Shown: positions 52,525 to 63,415 of the stretch, in pieces
Layout: the number at the start of each line of letters is the position of its first letter
Numbering within the stretch: position 1 is the stretch's first letter
Assembly: GCF_010672455.1 (NCBI RefSeq)
Contig: NZ_JAAHGO010000020.1
Coordinates: forward strand, 34,063 to 98,062
Reading direction: 5' to 3'
Length of the DNA stretch: 64,000 nt
DNA from: Okeania sp. SIO2C9
GTDB lineage: Bacteria > Cyanobacteriota > Cyanobacteriia > Cyanobacteriales > Microcoleaceae
Translations under genes and position numbers: made by a program
The notes under the pieces: model-generated
What the model was told of the DNA's origin: nothing
What the model saw: only the letters and a program-made list of their open reading frames with translations
Databases searched by the model: none

Positions 52525-53214
52525 TCAGCTCTGGCAAGCAACAGTTAAAGGCATTCCATTATCACTAGGTTTCAACTTCAACAAAAAAGGAACAGCTTTC
52601 TTTACCCAAGACTGCACAGGAGTACAAGACTTTGCTGCCTCCCCAAAACAAATATCTAACATATCAGTATGAATAACTCCAGGGTTGAGAGGAATAGCGG
52701 CCATTCCTGATGGTAATTCTTGGGCTAAAGTACGAGTCAAACCCTCAATTGCCCATTTTGAAGCACAATAAGGTCCAACTTGTGGAGAAGTGGAACGTCC
52801 CCACCCAGAACTAAAATTAACAATTATTCCGCTCTCTCTAGAAATCATAGCGGGGAGAAAATGACGCATCACATTTGCCACACCCTTAATATTAATATCA
52901 ATTAATTGGGAAAATTCCTCACTATCAACTTCCCAAACAGACCCTGGTTGATTAATTATAGCGGCATTATTTATTAATAAATCTGGCGGTGAATAATTAC
53001 TTAATGTTTTAGTTACCCACTCTCGCACAGAATTTTCATCTGCTACATTCACAGAAGTAAACTGATGTGGATTACCATATTTAGTAGTTAATTTTTCAAC
53101 AGCAGATGCAGAACGAGCACAACCGATAATAGTATGACCTAATCTAATAAATTCATCGGTCATAGCTCTACCTAAACCACGGCTGATACCTGTAATAACA
53201 ATGACCTTTTTCAT
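52525..53214 (-). CDS. short-chain dehydrogenase/reductase
   Basis: A 229-residue classical SDR. The cofactor loop TGISRGLG is at residues 8-15, NNAA at 82-85, the catalytic Ser in VNFSSGWG (135/136), and YCASK gives Tyr149 and Lys153. After the active site, PGVIHTDM is typical of the family. GCARSASAVE (basic residue after beta 2) suggests NADP(H). Substrate unknown. Single gene. Confidence 0.92.
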   Translation of the reverse strand: MKKVIVITGISRGLGRAMTDEFIRLGHTIIGCARSASAVEKLTTKYGNPHQFTSVNVADENSVREWVTKTLSNYSPPDLLINNAAIINQPGSVWEVDSEEFSQLIDINIKGVANVMRHFLPAMISRESGIIVNFSSGWGRSTSPQVGPYCASKWAIEGLTRTLAQELPSGMAAIPLNPGVIHTDMLDICFGEAAKSCTPVQSWVKKAVPFLLKLKPSDNGMPLTVACQS

Positions 53215-53282
53215 CGGGTATATATATTTTTTTACTTAGCTCTTATTATAATTAAATTCTGTTCTAATTGAAGAAGGAAGAA

Positions 53283-53555
53283 TTCATTAATTGATAATGG
53301 ATAATTGATAATTACCTCTGGTTAAAACCGTTACGGAATTGAACATAAGGAAATATTATTTCTTCTTTTGGGCGATTGGATATGCTTAGGAAACCCATCC
53401 ATCCCACCCAACGGGGAAGCTCCGAATATCGACCGCTGTCTTGGTTGATTGGATATGGCGAGGTCCCCTCGCCATCCCTCAACCGCTTTTTTACCCTTAA
53501 AAGGGGAGGCTTTAAACCAGAATTATTCAATTATTAATTATTAATTATTCGGTAA
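53283..53555 (+). repeat. R1 element, copy G, duplicated core
   Basis: An unusual long copy: the core (GATTGGATATG with hairpin arms) occurs twice, once with the AAACCCATCCATCC version and once with the TCCCCTCGCCATCC version. It ends TATTCGGTAA at 53555. The flanks on both sides are GAAGGAAGAA, possibly a target duplication but inside simple sequence. Confidence 0.75.
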
Positions 53556-53681
53556 GAAGGAAGAAGTAAGAAGCAAGAAGGAAAAAATGTATAGGGATAG
53601 TCTTCTACACGCCACTTCCTGTCTACAAATCCCAACCAATTGCAAACACGGTGTAGACTGCGGTTCAACAATTATTGAAGA

Positions 53682-53715
<34 letters not shown>

Positions 53716-53794
53716 AAAATTACATGGGGATTCTAACCCCAAGTAATTTTGAACACCCCCGTTGACGGTGGGGTATTAAACCCACAAAGAAAAT

Positions 53795-53908
53795 GATAAT
53801 TAACAATTAACAATTACCTCTTATTTTCAAGGAGAGGATTGAATAAAAGGAATTTTTGTTCTTTTTTTTTCTTTAAAGGAGAGGCTTTAAACCTTAATTA
53901 TTCGGTAA
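53795..53908 (+). repeat. R1 element, copy H, deletion derivative
   Basis: Only the outer parts remain: AATTACCTC at the left, and AAAGGAGAGGCTTTAAACC followed by TTATTCGGTAA at the right. The central hairpin is missing. Confidence 0.65.
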
Positions 53909-53934
53909 TTCAACCCAAAATAAAGGGTGCATCT

Positions 53935-54046
53935 CAATTTTGAATAAAGCCAAAAAATTATCGCTTTTAGGCAACAGCTCTGAAAGGCAACAGGCAACAG
54001 GGAATAGATAAGAAAAAAGTATTTTTACAAATATTGAGATGCACCC
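53935..54046 (+). repeat. R6 MITE with 8-bp target duplication
   Basis: A 112-bp element with ends GGGTGCATCTCAAT and ATTGAGATGCACCC, flanked on each side by AAAATAAA (53927-53934 and 54047-54054). It contains no ORF. It lies directly in front of the glutaminase gene. Confidence 0.8.
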
Positions 54047-54090
54047 AAAATAAAAAGATAACAATAATAAAACTAGATAATAATTTTATA

Positions 54091-54996
54091 ATGTTAGCCA
54101 TTGACGAACAACAATTATCAGCCTGGATAGAAACAGCATTAACTCAAACAAAATTAGGTACTTTGCCTACTTATATTCCTTCACTTGCTGAAGTTAACCC
54201 CAAGAATTTTGCCATAGTTTTACAAAGTATTGAAAATCAGATTATCTCATTAGGTCATGTAGACATAAATTTGCCTCTAATGAGTGCAATTAAACCTTTT
54301 TTACTCTTGTACTTATTATGTGAATTTGGCAGTGATTTTGTATTTAAAAGAGTAGGAATAGAATCTTCAGAAAAGCCTTTCAATTCTTTAGAACAACTGG
54401 AAGTTGATGGTGGATGGCCAAGAAATCCAATGATTAATAGTGGAGCGATCGCTTTATCATCTTTACTACCAGGAAATACTGCTCAAGAGCGCTGTGAAAA
54501 TTTTTGTTCTTGGCTTAACAAGTATGGAAAATGTCAATTATTTTTAGATACAAATATATTAGCTTCTGTTGGGTCTTTACCTAATCATAATAATCAAGTT
54601 ATAGCTGCAAAATTGGTAGAAGCGGGTTATATTCAAGACTCGAAAATTGCTCTAGATACTTATAATCAAATCTGTTGTTTATCTGGCACAATTTTTGATT
54701 TTGCTAATCTAGGAATGTTGTTAGTAAAATATCCTTACTCTAAGTGGAAAAAACACTGTTGTGCAGTTAAAGCGCTAATGACTACCTGTGGTTTGTATGA
54801 AGCATCAAGTTGTTATGCTGTAAAAATAGGAATTCCAATTAAGTCTAGTGTAAGTGGAATTGTTTTGGGAGTAGTTCCTAGTACAGGAATAATTGTTTGC
54901 TATAGTCCTCCTCTAGATCAACAAGGAAATTCTGTAGTAGGTTTATTTCTCTTAGAATTAATTTCTCAAAATTTACATTTAAGTGTCTTTTACTAA
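54091..54996 (+). CDS. glsA: glutaminase
   Basis: From the ATG at 54091 a 301-residue protein: L-glutamine to L-glutamate and ammonia. Serine-dependent glutaminase motifs are present: the SxxK (SAIK in PLMSAIKPF), PRNPMINSGAIA with the conserved Asn, the TYNQICCL tyrosine region, and a FANLGMLL helix. I prefer this start because the earlier in-frame ATG at 54034 lies inside the terminal repeat of R6 and adds only 19 residues with no family similarity. Single gene. Confidence 0.88.
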   Translation: MLAIDEQQLSAWIETALTQTKLGTLPTYIPSLAEVNPKNFAIVLQSIENQIISLGHVDINLPLMSAIKPFLLLYLLCEFGSDFVFKRVGIESSEKPFNSLEQLEVDGGWPRNPMINSGAIALSSLLPGNTAQERCENFCSWLNKYGKCQLFLDTNILASVGSLPNHNNQVIAAKLVEAGYIQDSKIALDTYNQICCLSGTIFDFANLGMLLVKYPYSKWKKHCCAVKALMTTCGLYEASSCYAVKIGIPIKSSVSGIVLGVVPSTGIIVCYSPPLDQQGNSVVGLFLLELISQNLHLSVFY

Positions 54997-55418
54997 TAAA
55001 AGTGTAATTAACGTCAGTTCGGATTAAGAGCAGTTATTTAACCTGGAATAATCTGAAACTATATAATCATGTTGAGCGGATGATAGAATTAGCAACTATA
55101 GAATCAGGCTTTTAATTTATCCTGAATTCAGGTTAATTAGTTTTTCGTAAATAAAAAAATGAATCTATTTATGACCGAGTATCTTATTAATCTAGTATAA
55201 TTTGGCTGTTATGTAATTTCAATATATAGATAAAAGACCAAATTATATTCAATCTTAAAGCTTTATTCTATAAGCTTTTTTCGACTAAAATCTCAGTACA
55301 TTTTTTGACAGTAAGTTTCATCGAAATATATCATGCAGGTAGAGGAGTAAATTTTTATTACCTAAAACTCTAAGTTTTGTCTCTCATTGAACTGAAAAAG
55401 ACTATATATAGCAATCCT

Positions 55419-55524
55419 ACAGCGGTTTTCCTTGCACGGTAGACCACAGTAGAGACGTTCCATGGAACATCCCTACAGGGGGCGTGATTATGACGATGTG
55501 GTTGATCAATATGAAAAGCGCTGT
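55419..55524 (+). repeat. R7 MITE, copy 1
   Basis: A 106-bp element with ends ACAGCGGTTTTC and GAAAAGCGCTGT. The central inverted repeat around TTCCATGGAA is imperfect here; the copy at 62086-62188 has the perfect version. Confidence 0.75.
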
Positions 55525-56017
55525 AAATCATCCTTGTTGAAGAAGCAAGAAGCAAGAATAAAAAAGGAAAAAGTAAAAAGGAAAAAGTAGATGGGTACTC
55601 AAACCCCAAACAATTGTAAACACTGTGTAGAAGGCAGGTTATTAAACCCAAAAGAAAAAAATAATTTTATTGCTTCGGTGTTTCTCATTCCCTAAAATCT
55701 ACAATATTTCACAACTCAAATAAGATTGCTGTATATCAACCAACTCACTCCAACAAGTCCGGTCTAGAAAAGCGAAAAAGCTTATAGTTAAGGTGCTAAT
55801 TGCTGCATATCAATTAATTTAGAGTTTGAATATTCATCTTGAGACGCTCCCTGTAATCTAATCATTTTTCAACAATAAATAAAAACTCTCCAATTATCTT
55901 ACTTTGTTTCTTATGTCCTCAAGCATTTAATTCACTGTTAATATTTGAAATCTAAATGCTGAAGAAATCTTTGCTTAATTAATTAGCTGTCAATTTTTCG
56001 AGCAACTTATTGGCAAA
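55525..56017. other. spacer, no gene supported
   Basis: AT-rich sequence with simple repeats (GGAAAAAGTAAAAAGG near 55565). Nothing else identified. Confidence 0.5.
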
Positions 56018-56500
56018 TTAAGTTGTACAAAATTCATAACAATTAGACTTAGATTCTATTTCTGGGGATAAAATTCTTATACAACCTTGTTTATAAAGAA
56101 ACTGGTCGCTATATTTAGGATTCACATTGGCAATGATATTAAACCTTGCCATTATTGCCATTAACTCAGATTTTTTTATAGGTTTGCTAATATAACCATT
56201 AGCCCCTTGTTTCATTGCCCAATATACATCAACTTCTTCATTTTTACTAGAGCAAAAAATTACAGGTATATTCATAATTTTAGGTTCTGATTTAATTTGA
56301 CGACAAACTGAATAGCCATTCATTTTTGGCATAATAATGTCTAAAAGCACTAAATCAGGACTTTCTAGTTTTATTTTTTCTAGTGCTTCTAAACCATTAC
56401 TTGCCAGTATAATTTTTAATCCCATCTTGGCAAGAATATGTGCGCCTAGTTTTCTGACAATTGCGCAGTCATCTACTATTAAGATTGTTTTTTTTACCAT
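56018..56500 (-). CDS. response regulator with receiver domain
   Basis: A 160-residue protein. Receiver (about 4-122): acidic pocket in LIVDDCAIV, phosphoacceptor Asp54 in LVLLDIIMPKMNG, Lys in ISKPIKKSE. The C-terminal 35 residues have no recognisable output domain. Resembles single-domain regulators of the PilH/PatA-receiver or CheY type. No kinase gene in the vicinity, so the partner is elsewhere. Confidence 0.93.
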   Translation of the reverse strand: MVKKTILIVDDCAIVRKLGAHILAKMGLKIILASNGLEALEKIKLESPDLVLLDIIMPKMNGYSVCRQIKSEPKIMNIPVIFCSSKNEEVDVYWAMKQGANGYISKPIKKSELMAIMARFNIIANVNPKYSDQFLYKQGCIRILSPEIESKSNCYEFCTT

Positions 56501-57712
56501 GATTATATAGTGAAGCTAATGTATAGTTACCAAACTTAATTGAGCTGTAGATTTAGCACCCATGAATTGGGTGATTTAATACTTGCACTCCTGACTGTTT
56601 TCCCAATTGCAGGATTTTAAATTAATCGATTCAGTTAAAAATTTCATTATTAACTAAGAGAATATTAATATTATTAACCTAGTTTCATGATTTTTTGGTA
56701 GAGCATACAATCGTATCTACCTGTAATTATAATACACCTTTTAGATAGAATATCAGAAGTTTTACCAAAGTTTGTGAAGTTACGATGAAGTTTTGATAGC
56801 TAGGAGTTAATTAGCTAGAAAAAATTGAGTATTGAGATGAAAATTTCAAGTAGTTAGATTTATTGATAGAAGATTTTTCACTTTAGTGAAATACATAGCT
56901 TTTTCTATCTGCCCTTATAGCAGTTTTCAGATAGATAAACCACACACTCACGTATCACAACTATCGTAGAAACGTTACATGAAATGTTTCTACTGTGCTC
57001 TACCCAAATGAAAATGATTATATCAATAGACAGGTAATTACTTATTGTAATAGATATACATCGGACTTACGCAATGCCAGGGTATGATTGACACCAAATT
57101 TTATTATTTATTATAGGGTATTTACTTTACATCCTCCCATCCTCAAATTCAATACACCACCTTTGACTTTGACTTTTTTAAATATCAGCTTACTAAAGCA
57201 CAATTGGTATGAGATTTGAAAATTGTTTCAGCTTTTGTGGTGTGTAAGTGCGGATATAATTTCTAATTAAACTTAAAATAAAAAATACTTTCCTTTGAAT
57301 ACATCAAGTTCTCAAGCTTTAGGAAGAAATAAAGCAATTAAATTGAGGTAAAAATGACAGTAAGCATTCAGCATTCAGCATTCAGTTATTAGAAGTCAGC
57401 CATAAAAATGAAAGACGAATTTGGCACATTAGTCAATATAATTCTTAGTGAAAAAATCTAGAGGTAGTCCTATAGGTAGTATTTATAGCAATAGCCAGAG
57501 CGGTTAAGACATAGACTAATGATGAATCTTAGACTAGGCAATGTTTTTCCCACTGTTCTGAAATCCGGTTTTCCCTGTTCCCTGTTATAGTTTGATGTAT
57601 TTTTATCCAGACTTTAAATTATCATTCAGTCTCTGAATACTGATTTAAACTTAATTTCACCAAAAGCTATCATCAGTTAAGAGTGAATAAATGATAGCTG
57701 AATACCGATCAA
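56501..57712. other. 1.2-kb spacer, no gene supported
   Basis: No coding sequence recognised. A diverged relative of R7 may lie at about 56923-57025 (an inverted pair TAGAAACGTT/AATGTTTCTA around CATG). Confidence 0.5.
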
Positions 57713-59473
57713 TTACATTCTTTCTAAAACAGAAATTCCGAGCAAAGACAATCCAAACTTTAGAGTTCTGGCGGTTAAGTCACATAATAATAATCTAGAA
57801 GTACGCAAAGGTTCTTCTGAAGTTAAAACTGGGCAATTCTCAAAAAATTGATTAAACTTTCCACTCAATTCATATAAGTATTCACAAAGACGATTAGGCA
57901 ATAATTCAACAGCCACCATATTTAACACTTCATTCAACAATAATAGATGTTTTCCTAGTACCAACTCTTGCTCATCTTTCAAGATAATTTTGCCATCCTC
58001 TCTTAACTTTTCAAACTCAATTTCTCCCTTTCGAGCAATTCCTTTAACCCGCACATAAGCATATAATAGATAAGGAGCAGTATTTCCATTCAAAGCCAAC
58101 ATTTTATCGAAACTAAAAACATAATTACTATTCCGATTTTGACTCAAATCTGCATACTTAACCGAACTCAAACCAACAACTTTAGCTATATTTTCAATAA
58201 ACTCATCACTCTCCGAACGATTCTCCTCTTCCAACCTCTTTTCCAAATCATTCCGCGCCCTATTTATAGCCTCATCTAATAAATCTTTTAACCTCACAGT
58301 TTCCCCAGAACGAGTCTTTAACTTCTTCCCATCTTCTCCTAATACCAAACCAAAAGAAACATGAACAACTTCCACATTTTCTGGAATCCAACCAGCACGT
58401 TTTGCCACTTGCCAAACTTGAGCAAAATGATTAGCTTGACCAGCATCCGTAACGTAAATTAATCGCTTTGCACCCTCCTTTTCAATCCGATGACATAAAG
58501 CAGCTAAATCAGTAGTTGCATAATTATAACCACCATCAGATTTTTGTACAATTAACGGTAAACGCTCGCCTTCCTTATTAGTAAATCCCTCCAAAAATAC
58601 ACATTGAGCACCATCATTCTCTTCCAATAAACTTAACTTATTTAACTCTTCCACAACCCCAGACAACATAGAATTATAAAAAGATTCTCCCCGCTCATTT
58701 AACTCAATATCAAGTAAGTCATAAATAACTTGAAATTCCCGGCGAGATTGATTACATAAAAGTTGCCAAGCATAACGACTATCCTCCGCACCAGCTTGCA
58801 AATTTACTACTTCTTCTCTTGATTTTTCCTTAAAAATTTCATCCTCATCAAACCTTTTTTTTGCCTGTCGATAAAAAGCAACTAAATCTCCTATATCTAA
58901 AACATCAGCAGTTTTTAAAGCTTCCGGAAAAGCTTCTCGTAAATAAGTAATTAACATTCCAAACTGAGTACCCCAGTCTCCCACATGATTTAACCTGAGT
59001 ACATCATGTCCCTGAAATTCTAGAACCCTTGCCAAAGAATCTCCAATAATTGTTGAACGTAAATGTCCAACGTGCATTTCTTTCGCAATATTGGGACTAG
59101 AAAAATCAATGACAACCTGCTGCGGATTTTTTGTAGGGGAAATATTAAGTCGTTCATCTTTGATAATCTGTTGTAAATGAACTTCTATATATTCTGGTTT
59201 GAGGGTAATATTTATAAAGCCTGGTCCAGCAATTTCTGGAGGCTTACATATATCGGTAATATCCAGCTTTTCAATAATTTGAGTAGCGATCGCTCTTGGT
59301 TTATTCTTTAATTTCTTAGCCAAAGACATTGCTACGTTACATTGATAATCTCCAAATTTGGGATTACTAGCTGGAACGACCATTGGATCTGTATTGGCTA
59401 AATCTTGACCAAAAGCAGCAACTATAGCTTTGTCGAATTTACTTTTGAGTTGTTCAAGAGTAGAGTTAATCAT
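57713..59473 (-). CDS. argS: arginyl-tRNA synthetase
   Basis: From the ATG at 59473 a 586-residue class I enzyme, the normal length; a longer in-frame start at 59587 adds 38 residues unlike the family. N-terminal Arg-tRNA domain ([16 protein letters not shown]), HIGH motif as HVGH in [16 protein letters not shown], a KMSKS equivalent [14 protein letters not shown] as usual for ArgRS, and a C-terminal DALR anticodon-binding domain with the terminal text [18 protein letters not shown]. Single gene. Confidence 0.97.
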   Translation of the reverse strand: MINSTLEQLKSKFDKAIVAAFGQDLANTDPMVVPASNPKFGDYQCNVAMSLAKKLKNKPRAIATQIIEKLDITDICKPPEIAGPGFINITLKPEYIEVHLQQIIKDERLNISPTKNPQQVVIDFSSPNIAKEMHVGHLRSTIIGDSLARVLEFQGHDVLRLNHVGDWGTQFGMLITYLREAFPEALKTADVLDIGDLVAFYRQAKKRFDEDEIFKEKSREEVVNLQAGAEDSRYAWQLLCNQSRREFQVIYDLLDIELNERGESFYNSMLSGVVEELNKLSLLEENDGAQCVFLEGFTNKEGERLPLIVQKSDGGYNYATTDLAALCHRIEKEGAKRLIYVTDAGQANHFAQVWQVAKRAGWIPENVEVVHVSFGLVLGEDGKKLKTRSGETVRLKDLLDEAINRARNDLEKRLEEENRSESDEFIENIAKVVGLSSVKYADLSQNRNSNYVFSFDKMLALNGNTAPYLLYAYVRVKGIARKGEIEFEKLREDGKIILKDEQELVLGKHLLLLNEVLNMVAVELLPNRLCEYLYELSGKFNQFFENCPVLTSEEPLRTSRLLLCDLTARTLKFGLSLLGISVLERM

Positions 59474-59653
59474 TATGTTTAATGTTGAAGATTTTAAACT
59501 TTTATAGATAATAACTTTCTGCTGTGGAAAAAAGTACTGATATCTGATAGACTCATTCTGAATATTTAAGTAGGTAGGTAAAATCATTTGTAGATTTACT
59601 ACTCATACAAAATATGTCAGACTAGGGTGATTTTCAAAAAAATTGAAATTTAG

Positions 59654-59879
59654 TTCATTAATGGATAATGGATAATTACCTCTGGTTAAAACCGTTACGG
59701 AATTGAATATAAAGAAATATTATTTCTTCACAGGAGTCGATTGGATATGGCGCAGGTTTCCTCGCCATCCCACCCAACGGGGAAGCTGCGAAGATCGACC
59801 GCTTTTTTCCCTTTGAAAGGGGAGGCAGAGTAAGCTGAATTATTTAATTAACAATTATTAATTATTAATTATTCGGTAA
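59654..59879 (+). repeat. R1 element, copy I
   Basis: Complete copy from TTCATTAATGGATAATGG to ATTCGGTAA upstream of the argS start. TTAG on both sides (59650-59653 and 59880-59883) may be a 4-bp target duplication. Confidence 0.8.
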
Positions 59880-60213
59880 TTAGGGGATAATAACTAGATT
59901 TAGTATTCAGATATATTTTCTGTTCCCAGATTTAGTATTTTATACCTCGATTAAATGTTAAATTAATTTGGCACAGATACTTATCTAATCCAATTAATTT
60001 TTCTTGGCAGCTAGTATTTCAAATGTAGCATAAGTGTAGTTATTAAATCTATATGGATTCTGGATGTAGAATCTCCAATTTGACTTGAGATATTTAGATT
60101 AGCAATAATTATCTTATAGTTTTGTAATTTTAATAATGAATATAAAAAAATTATAAGCGTACCATTTTAAGAAATGTTAAGATGGTAGGTAATAATACTT
60201 GAGGACATTAATT

Positions 60214-60627
60214 ATGTTATCTAAGCCAACCTTTGACGATCATTCCCTAAGTGAATCTTTCTATCAAGCACTCATTAATCTTTTCTATGAATCTTTAAGT
60301 CTTTCCACTCAATCCTTATTAGGCGAATGTAGTTTTGGCTTTGCTCCCGACTCCCTTGGAGCCAAAACTTTTTTTATTATCGCTCCTTCTATATTGGAAG
60401 CAGATCGACTAATTCAAGATATTGACAGTCTCAAAAGTCGAGTAATTTCTTTAATGGGAGGAGTAGGAAAACTTGCTATTTGTGTCAATCCATTGAAAGA
60501 GCAAGAAGAGACTAATTCTCAGAATCACAAAGAGGAAACATTTGGAGACTGTCTTGATCAAACCCAAGAATTTTTACCACAGTATATGATGTGTAAAATT
60601 TTTCCTATTGATAAAAATCTAGATTGA
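60214..60627 (+). CDS. small hypothetical protein
   Basis: From the ATG at 60214 (GAGGA nine bases upstream) a 137-residue protein. I do not recognise its family. Residues 1-95 look like a compact alpha/beta domain (SFYQALINLFYESLSL, LGAKTFFIIAPS, SRVISLMGGVGKLAICV). Then comes a Gln/Glu-rich stretch (about 98-117) and a short end (MCKIFPID). No signal peptide or membrane segment. Flanked by long non-coding spacers on both sides, with normal base composition. Confidence 0.65.
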   Translation: MLSKPTFDDHSLSESFYQALINLFYESLSLSTQSLLGECSFGFAPDSLGAKTFFIIAPSILEADRLIQDIDSLKSRVISLMGGVGKLAICVNPLKEQEETNSQNHKEETFGDCLDQTQEFLPQYMMCKIFPIDKNLD

Positions 60628-60651
60628 TTTTTCTATCCATCTTCATACTTG

Positions 60652-60760
60652 ATACCATTTATTTTTCTTTTTTGTAAGTACACTTGAAACCTCTTCTATA
60701 GAAACCCACTGTATTTATATTTATTTGAAAAATTAAGTGTAGCTTTATGGAGAAATGGTC
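60652..60760 (-). repeat. R8 MITE, copy 2
   Basis: Inverted, diverged copy: ATACCATTT on the left, and AAGTGTAGCTTTATGGAG with AAATGG at the right, matching the complement of CCATGAAGTTGCACTTAAT in copy 1. Confidence 0.55.
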
Positions 60761-61135
60761 TAAGAATAAGCAACAAGTAATGTTGTTAAAACAGTGGTTC
60801 TAAATCAACAAAATTATCCACAAAAAAAACTGCATCATAATTTAATTAAACGCTTAGTTAATCGTGAAAATTGATTTAGAGCCAACAATGTATTTTCTTG
60901 ATACATCATTTTATTACAGATAATTCCCTATCCATTTGATCAAAGAAAAAAATTTATATATTTTCCTATACATACTCTGTTCCTTAGCTTCATAACTAAC
61001 ATACGAAAAACTGGATTGAGTATAATTTTCTCTTAGGGAGTAGTTAAAAATTTTGTCATATTACTATTTATTATTATCGCAATTTCCAAGAAGCGTGATG
61101 TAAAAAATTCGTTGGTTTTAGGGAGTAGAGAGTAT

Positions 61136-61366
61136 TCAACAATGAATAATGAATAATGAATAATGAATAATTACCTCTCTTTGAATTGAAGAGGATTAAC
61201 TAATAATGAAAATTTTTCTTCACAGGAGTCGATTGGATATGGCGAGGAGACCTGTTCTTGCAGACCCGCTCCGAAGATCGCCATCCCATCCTAACGGACT
61301 GCTCCGCAAACGACCGCTTATTATCCCCTATCCAAGGGGAGGCGCATACCCACAATTTTTCGGTAA
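61136..61366 (+). repeat. R1 element, copy J
   Basis: Begins with AATGAATAATG units and ATTACCTCTCTTTG, ends GCGCATACCCACAATTTTTC and GGTAA. Closest to copy D (inverted) at 21481. Confidence 0.8.
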
Positions 61367-61379
61367 TTCGGGAAATTAG

Positions 61380-61516
61380 GTTGCACATTATCGAATGATA
61401 TTGTCAAAAATTAGTTTAGACTTTGACTAAAAAAAACTAATATTAATCATTCTAGCAATTCTCAAATCCAAAATCCAATTCTATCAAAAATATCAAATGA
61501 TTTGTCACTGTGCAAC
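61380..61516 (-). repeat. R4 MITE, copy 2
   Basis: 137-bp inverted copy of the element at 18140, bounded by GTTGCACATTATCG and TTTGTCACTGTGCAAC. Located 13 bp after R1 copy J. Confidence 0.8.
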
Positions 61517-62085
61517 ACCCAAGAAATAGGGAATAGAAAACAAGAAAAACAACTTTACCTCAGTAACTTGAGAAAAGCTATATAGAGTGAAAAGATTCTG
61601 TATTTCCAGTATATTCTCGAATATCTATATTTTTTTTATTTATGTCACTCTAAAAGTTGTAGTTAAAGAGAATAAAAAAATATATACTAGAAGGAAGAAG
61701 GTATTTGGTTATCTAGGCGATTAGTTATCTACAACAGAATGCTTTAGAGAACTAGGATAAGACCGAAATTGGAAAAATCTGGCGTTGTCTGAGTTTTAAG
61801 CTTTTGATATGTCATAACCTTTCCTTCAACTGCTATAAAATCAATCAGAATAGTCAGGAGATGTGAGATAAATTGTTTAATCTCTATTCCCAGTTAAAAA
61901 TAATCTTCTATTTTATTTTACTTACTGATTAATACCAATTTGAAAAAAGAATCCTATAAAAAGTGTATATCGGATCGATATGCTTAAAAATAGCTTCTCC
62001 AGTTCATTTTAGATGGTTATATCTATCGTTTTACCTTTTTTTCAATATTTATCAAAATAACATGGGTCGCGCAATCCCGCCTTTT

Positions 62086-62188
62086 ACAGAGGTTTTCATT
62101 TGGGTAGACCACAGTAGGGACGTTCCATGGAACGTCCCTACAAGGTATTATTTGTGAAGATGTGGTTCATCAACTTGAAAAGCGCTGT
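62086..62188 (+). repeat. R7 MITE, copy 2, with 28-bp perfect palindrome
   Basis: Ends ACAGAGGTTTTC and GAAAAGCGCTGT. The centre, 62114-62141, is a perfect 28-bp palindrome around TTCCATGGAA. Confidence 0.8.
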
Positions 62189-62571
62189 AAGGCGATCAGA
62201 TTTTTGGAGAGTTGCTCAAAGTCAGGAGGGAAGAATAACGAAGAGGATAAGAAAGTTTTTGATCACTAATTAAGCGGACATAATATTAGTTATCTAGGAG
62301 AGAAGGAAGAGGGAAGGACTGAAATTGGAAAAAGTGAATGGGGATACTAAAAAGTTGCTGCGACCCTCGATCTAACCCCAAACAATTGTAGAAACCCTGT
62401 AGACTGTAGAGTATTAAATCCGTAAATAAGAAGATAAAATCTGGTTGATTATTATCGGGTATTCAACTAAATCCTCAAATCCTATTCAGGTAAATATTTT
62501 GACTTTTTTGAATATAAATTTAACTAAATAAAATTTGGTATAATACCAAATCAGATTACTTAGAGCTGATT

Positions 62572-62699
62572 TATAAAGTAAATATCAAGAGGCTTAATTC
62601 CTTGCAATACAAAGGTTTTGGGAGTTACAACCAAACAATACTTAAATCCCTGAAAATTAGATTAAATCAGGGTTTTAGCTAAGTTTACAAATCAGCTCT
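62572..62699 (+). repeat. R5 MITE, copy 2
   Basis: 128-bp copy with GAGCTGATTTATAAAG and CAAATCAGCTC ends, TTA on each side. Opposite orientation to the copy at 46037. Confidence 0.75.
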
Positions 62700-62825
62700 T
62701 ATAGACCACAATATATTATTGAGAAAAGCTTGATATATATGAATTGTAGTTTACTTACTTATGGTTTAGCTAAACTGGATTTGATATTTAGATATCAAAC
62801 GAAAAAACGCTTATAGGATTTATCC

Positions 62826-63020
62826 ATGAAGCTGCCCTTAATATAAAGATGAAGATAGGCAAGATAAGTACCTGGACAGAATTAATTGTGCATTTTTGAT
62901 AGCTATATGAAAGAACTATCAAAGGATCGACAACAAATTTATATACAAATAATTTTGTCTACCTACTTAGTAAAGTCACCACAAAAATTATTAAGTGCAT
63001 CATTACACAGAAATGGTATT
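62826..63020 (+). repeat. R8 relative, expanded
   Basis: Starts TTATCCATGAAGCTGCCC, then TTAATATAAAGATGA, and ends ATTATTAAGTGCATC with AGAAATGGTATT, as in copy 1 but with about 90 extra bases in the middle. Confidence 0.5.
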
Positions 63021-63415
63021 TAAAGAAAGAAATAAATAAATAAATAAAGAGAAATAAAGAAGAATAATTTTTGATAAATATTTCTGAGTCAAGACTTAAG
63101 CATAAGTTTTTTCTACCACCTCGATCAATAATTTCCAGAAGGATTATTAAAAACTCTTGACCAACAAAAAAAAAAGTTGATAGAAACGATATTCACATCA
63201 GAGCAATAAAAAAAAGAATCTACCTATCAATACAGAATAACAGTAGTATTTTTTTCTCTGGAGTCCTCCTTTTTCTCTCTTCCCTTGCCAAACAACTATT
63301 AAAAAACTAAGACATAAAGAAATTCCTTCCTAAAGCCTAGAAATGCTCATTGAAAACTTAAGATTAACTACGATGACACTAAAATCTAGAACTCAAAACT
63401 TAGAACAAACCTAAC
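63021..63415. other. spacer before the malic enzyme gene
   Basis: AT-rich, includes AAATAAATAAATAAA simple repeats. No promoter assigned. Confidence 0.4.

Noticed and set aside
53283..53555. 10-bp target duplication around R1 copy G
   Set aside because: GAAGGAAGAA does flank both sides, but the region is GAAGGA-type simple sequence and other R1 copies show no consistent duplication.
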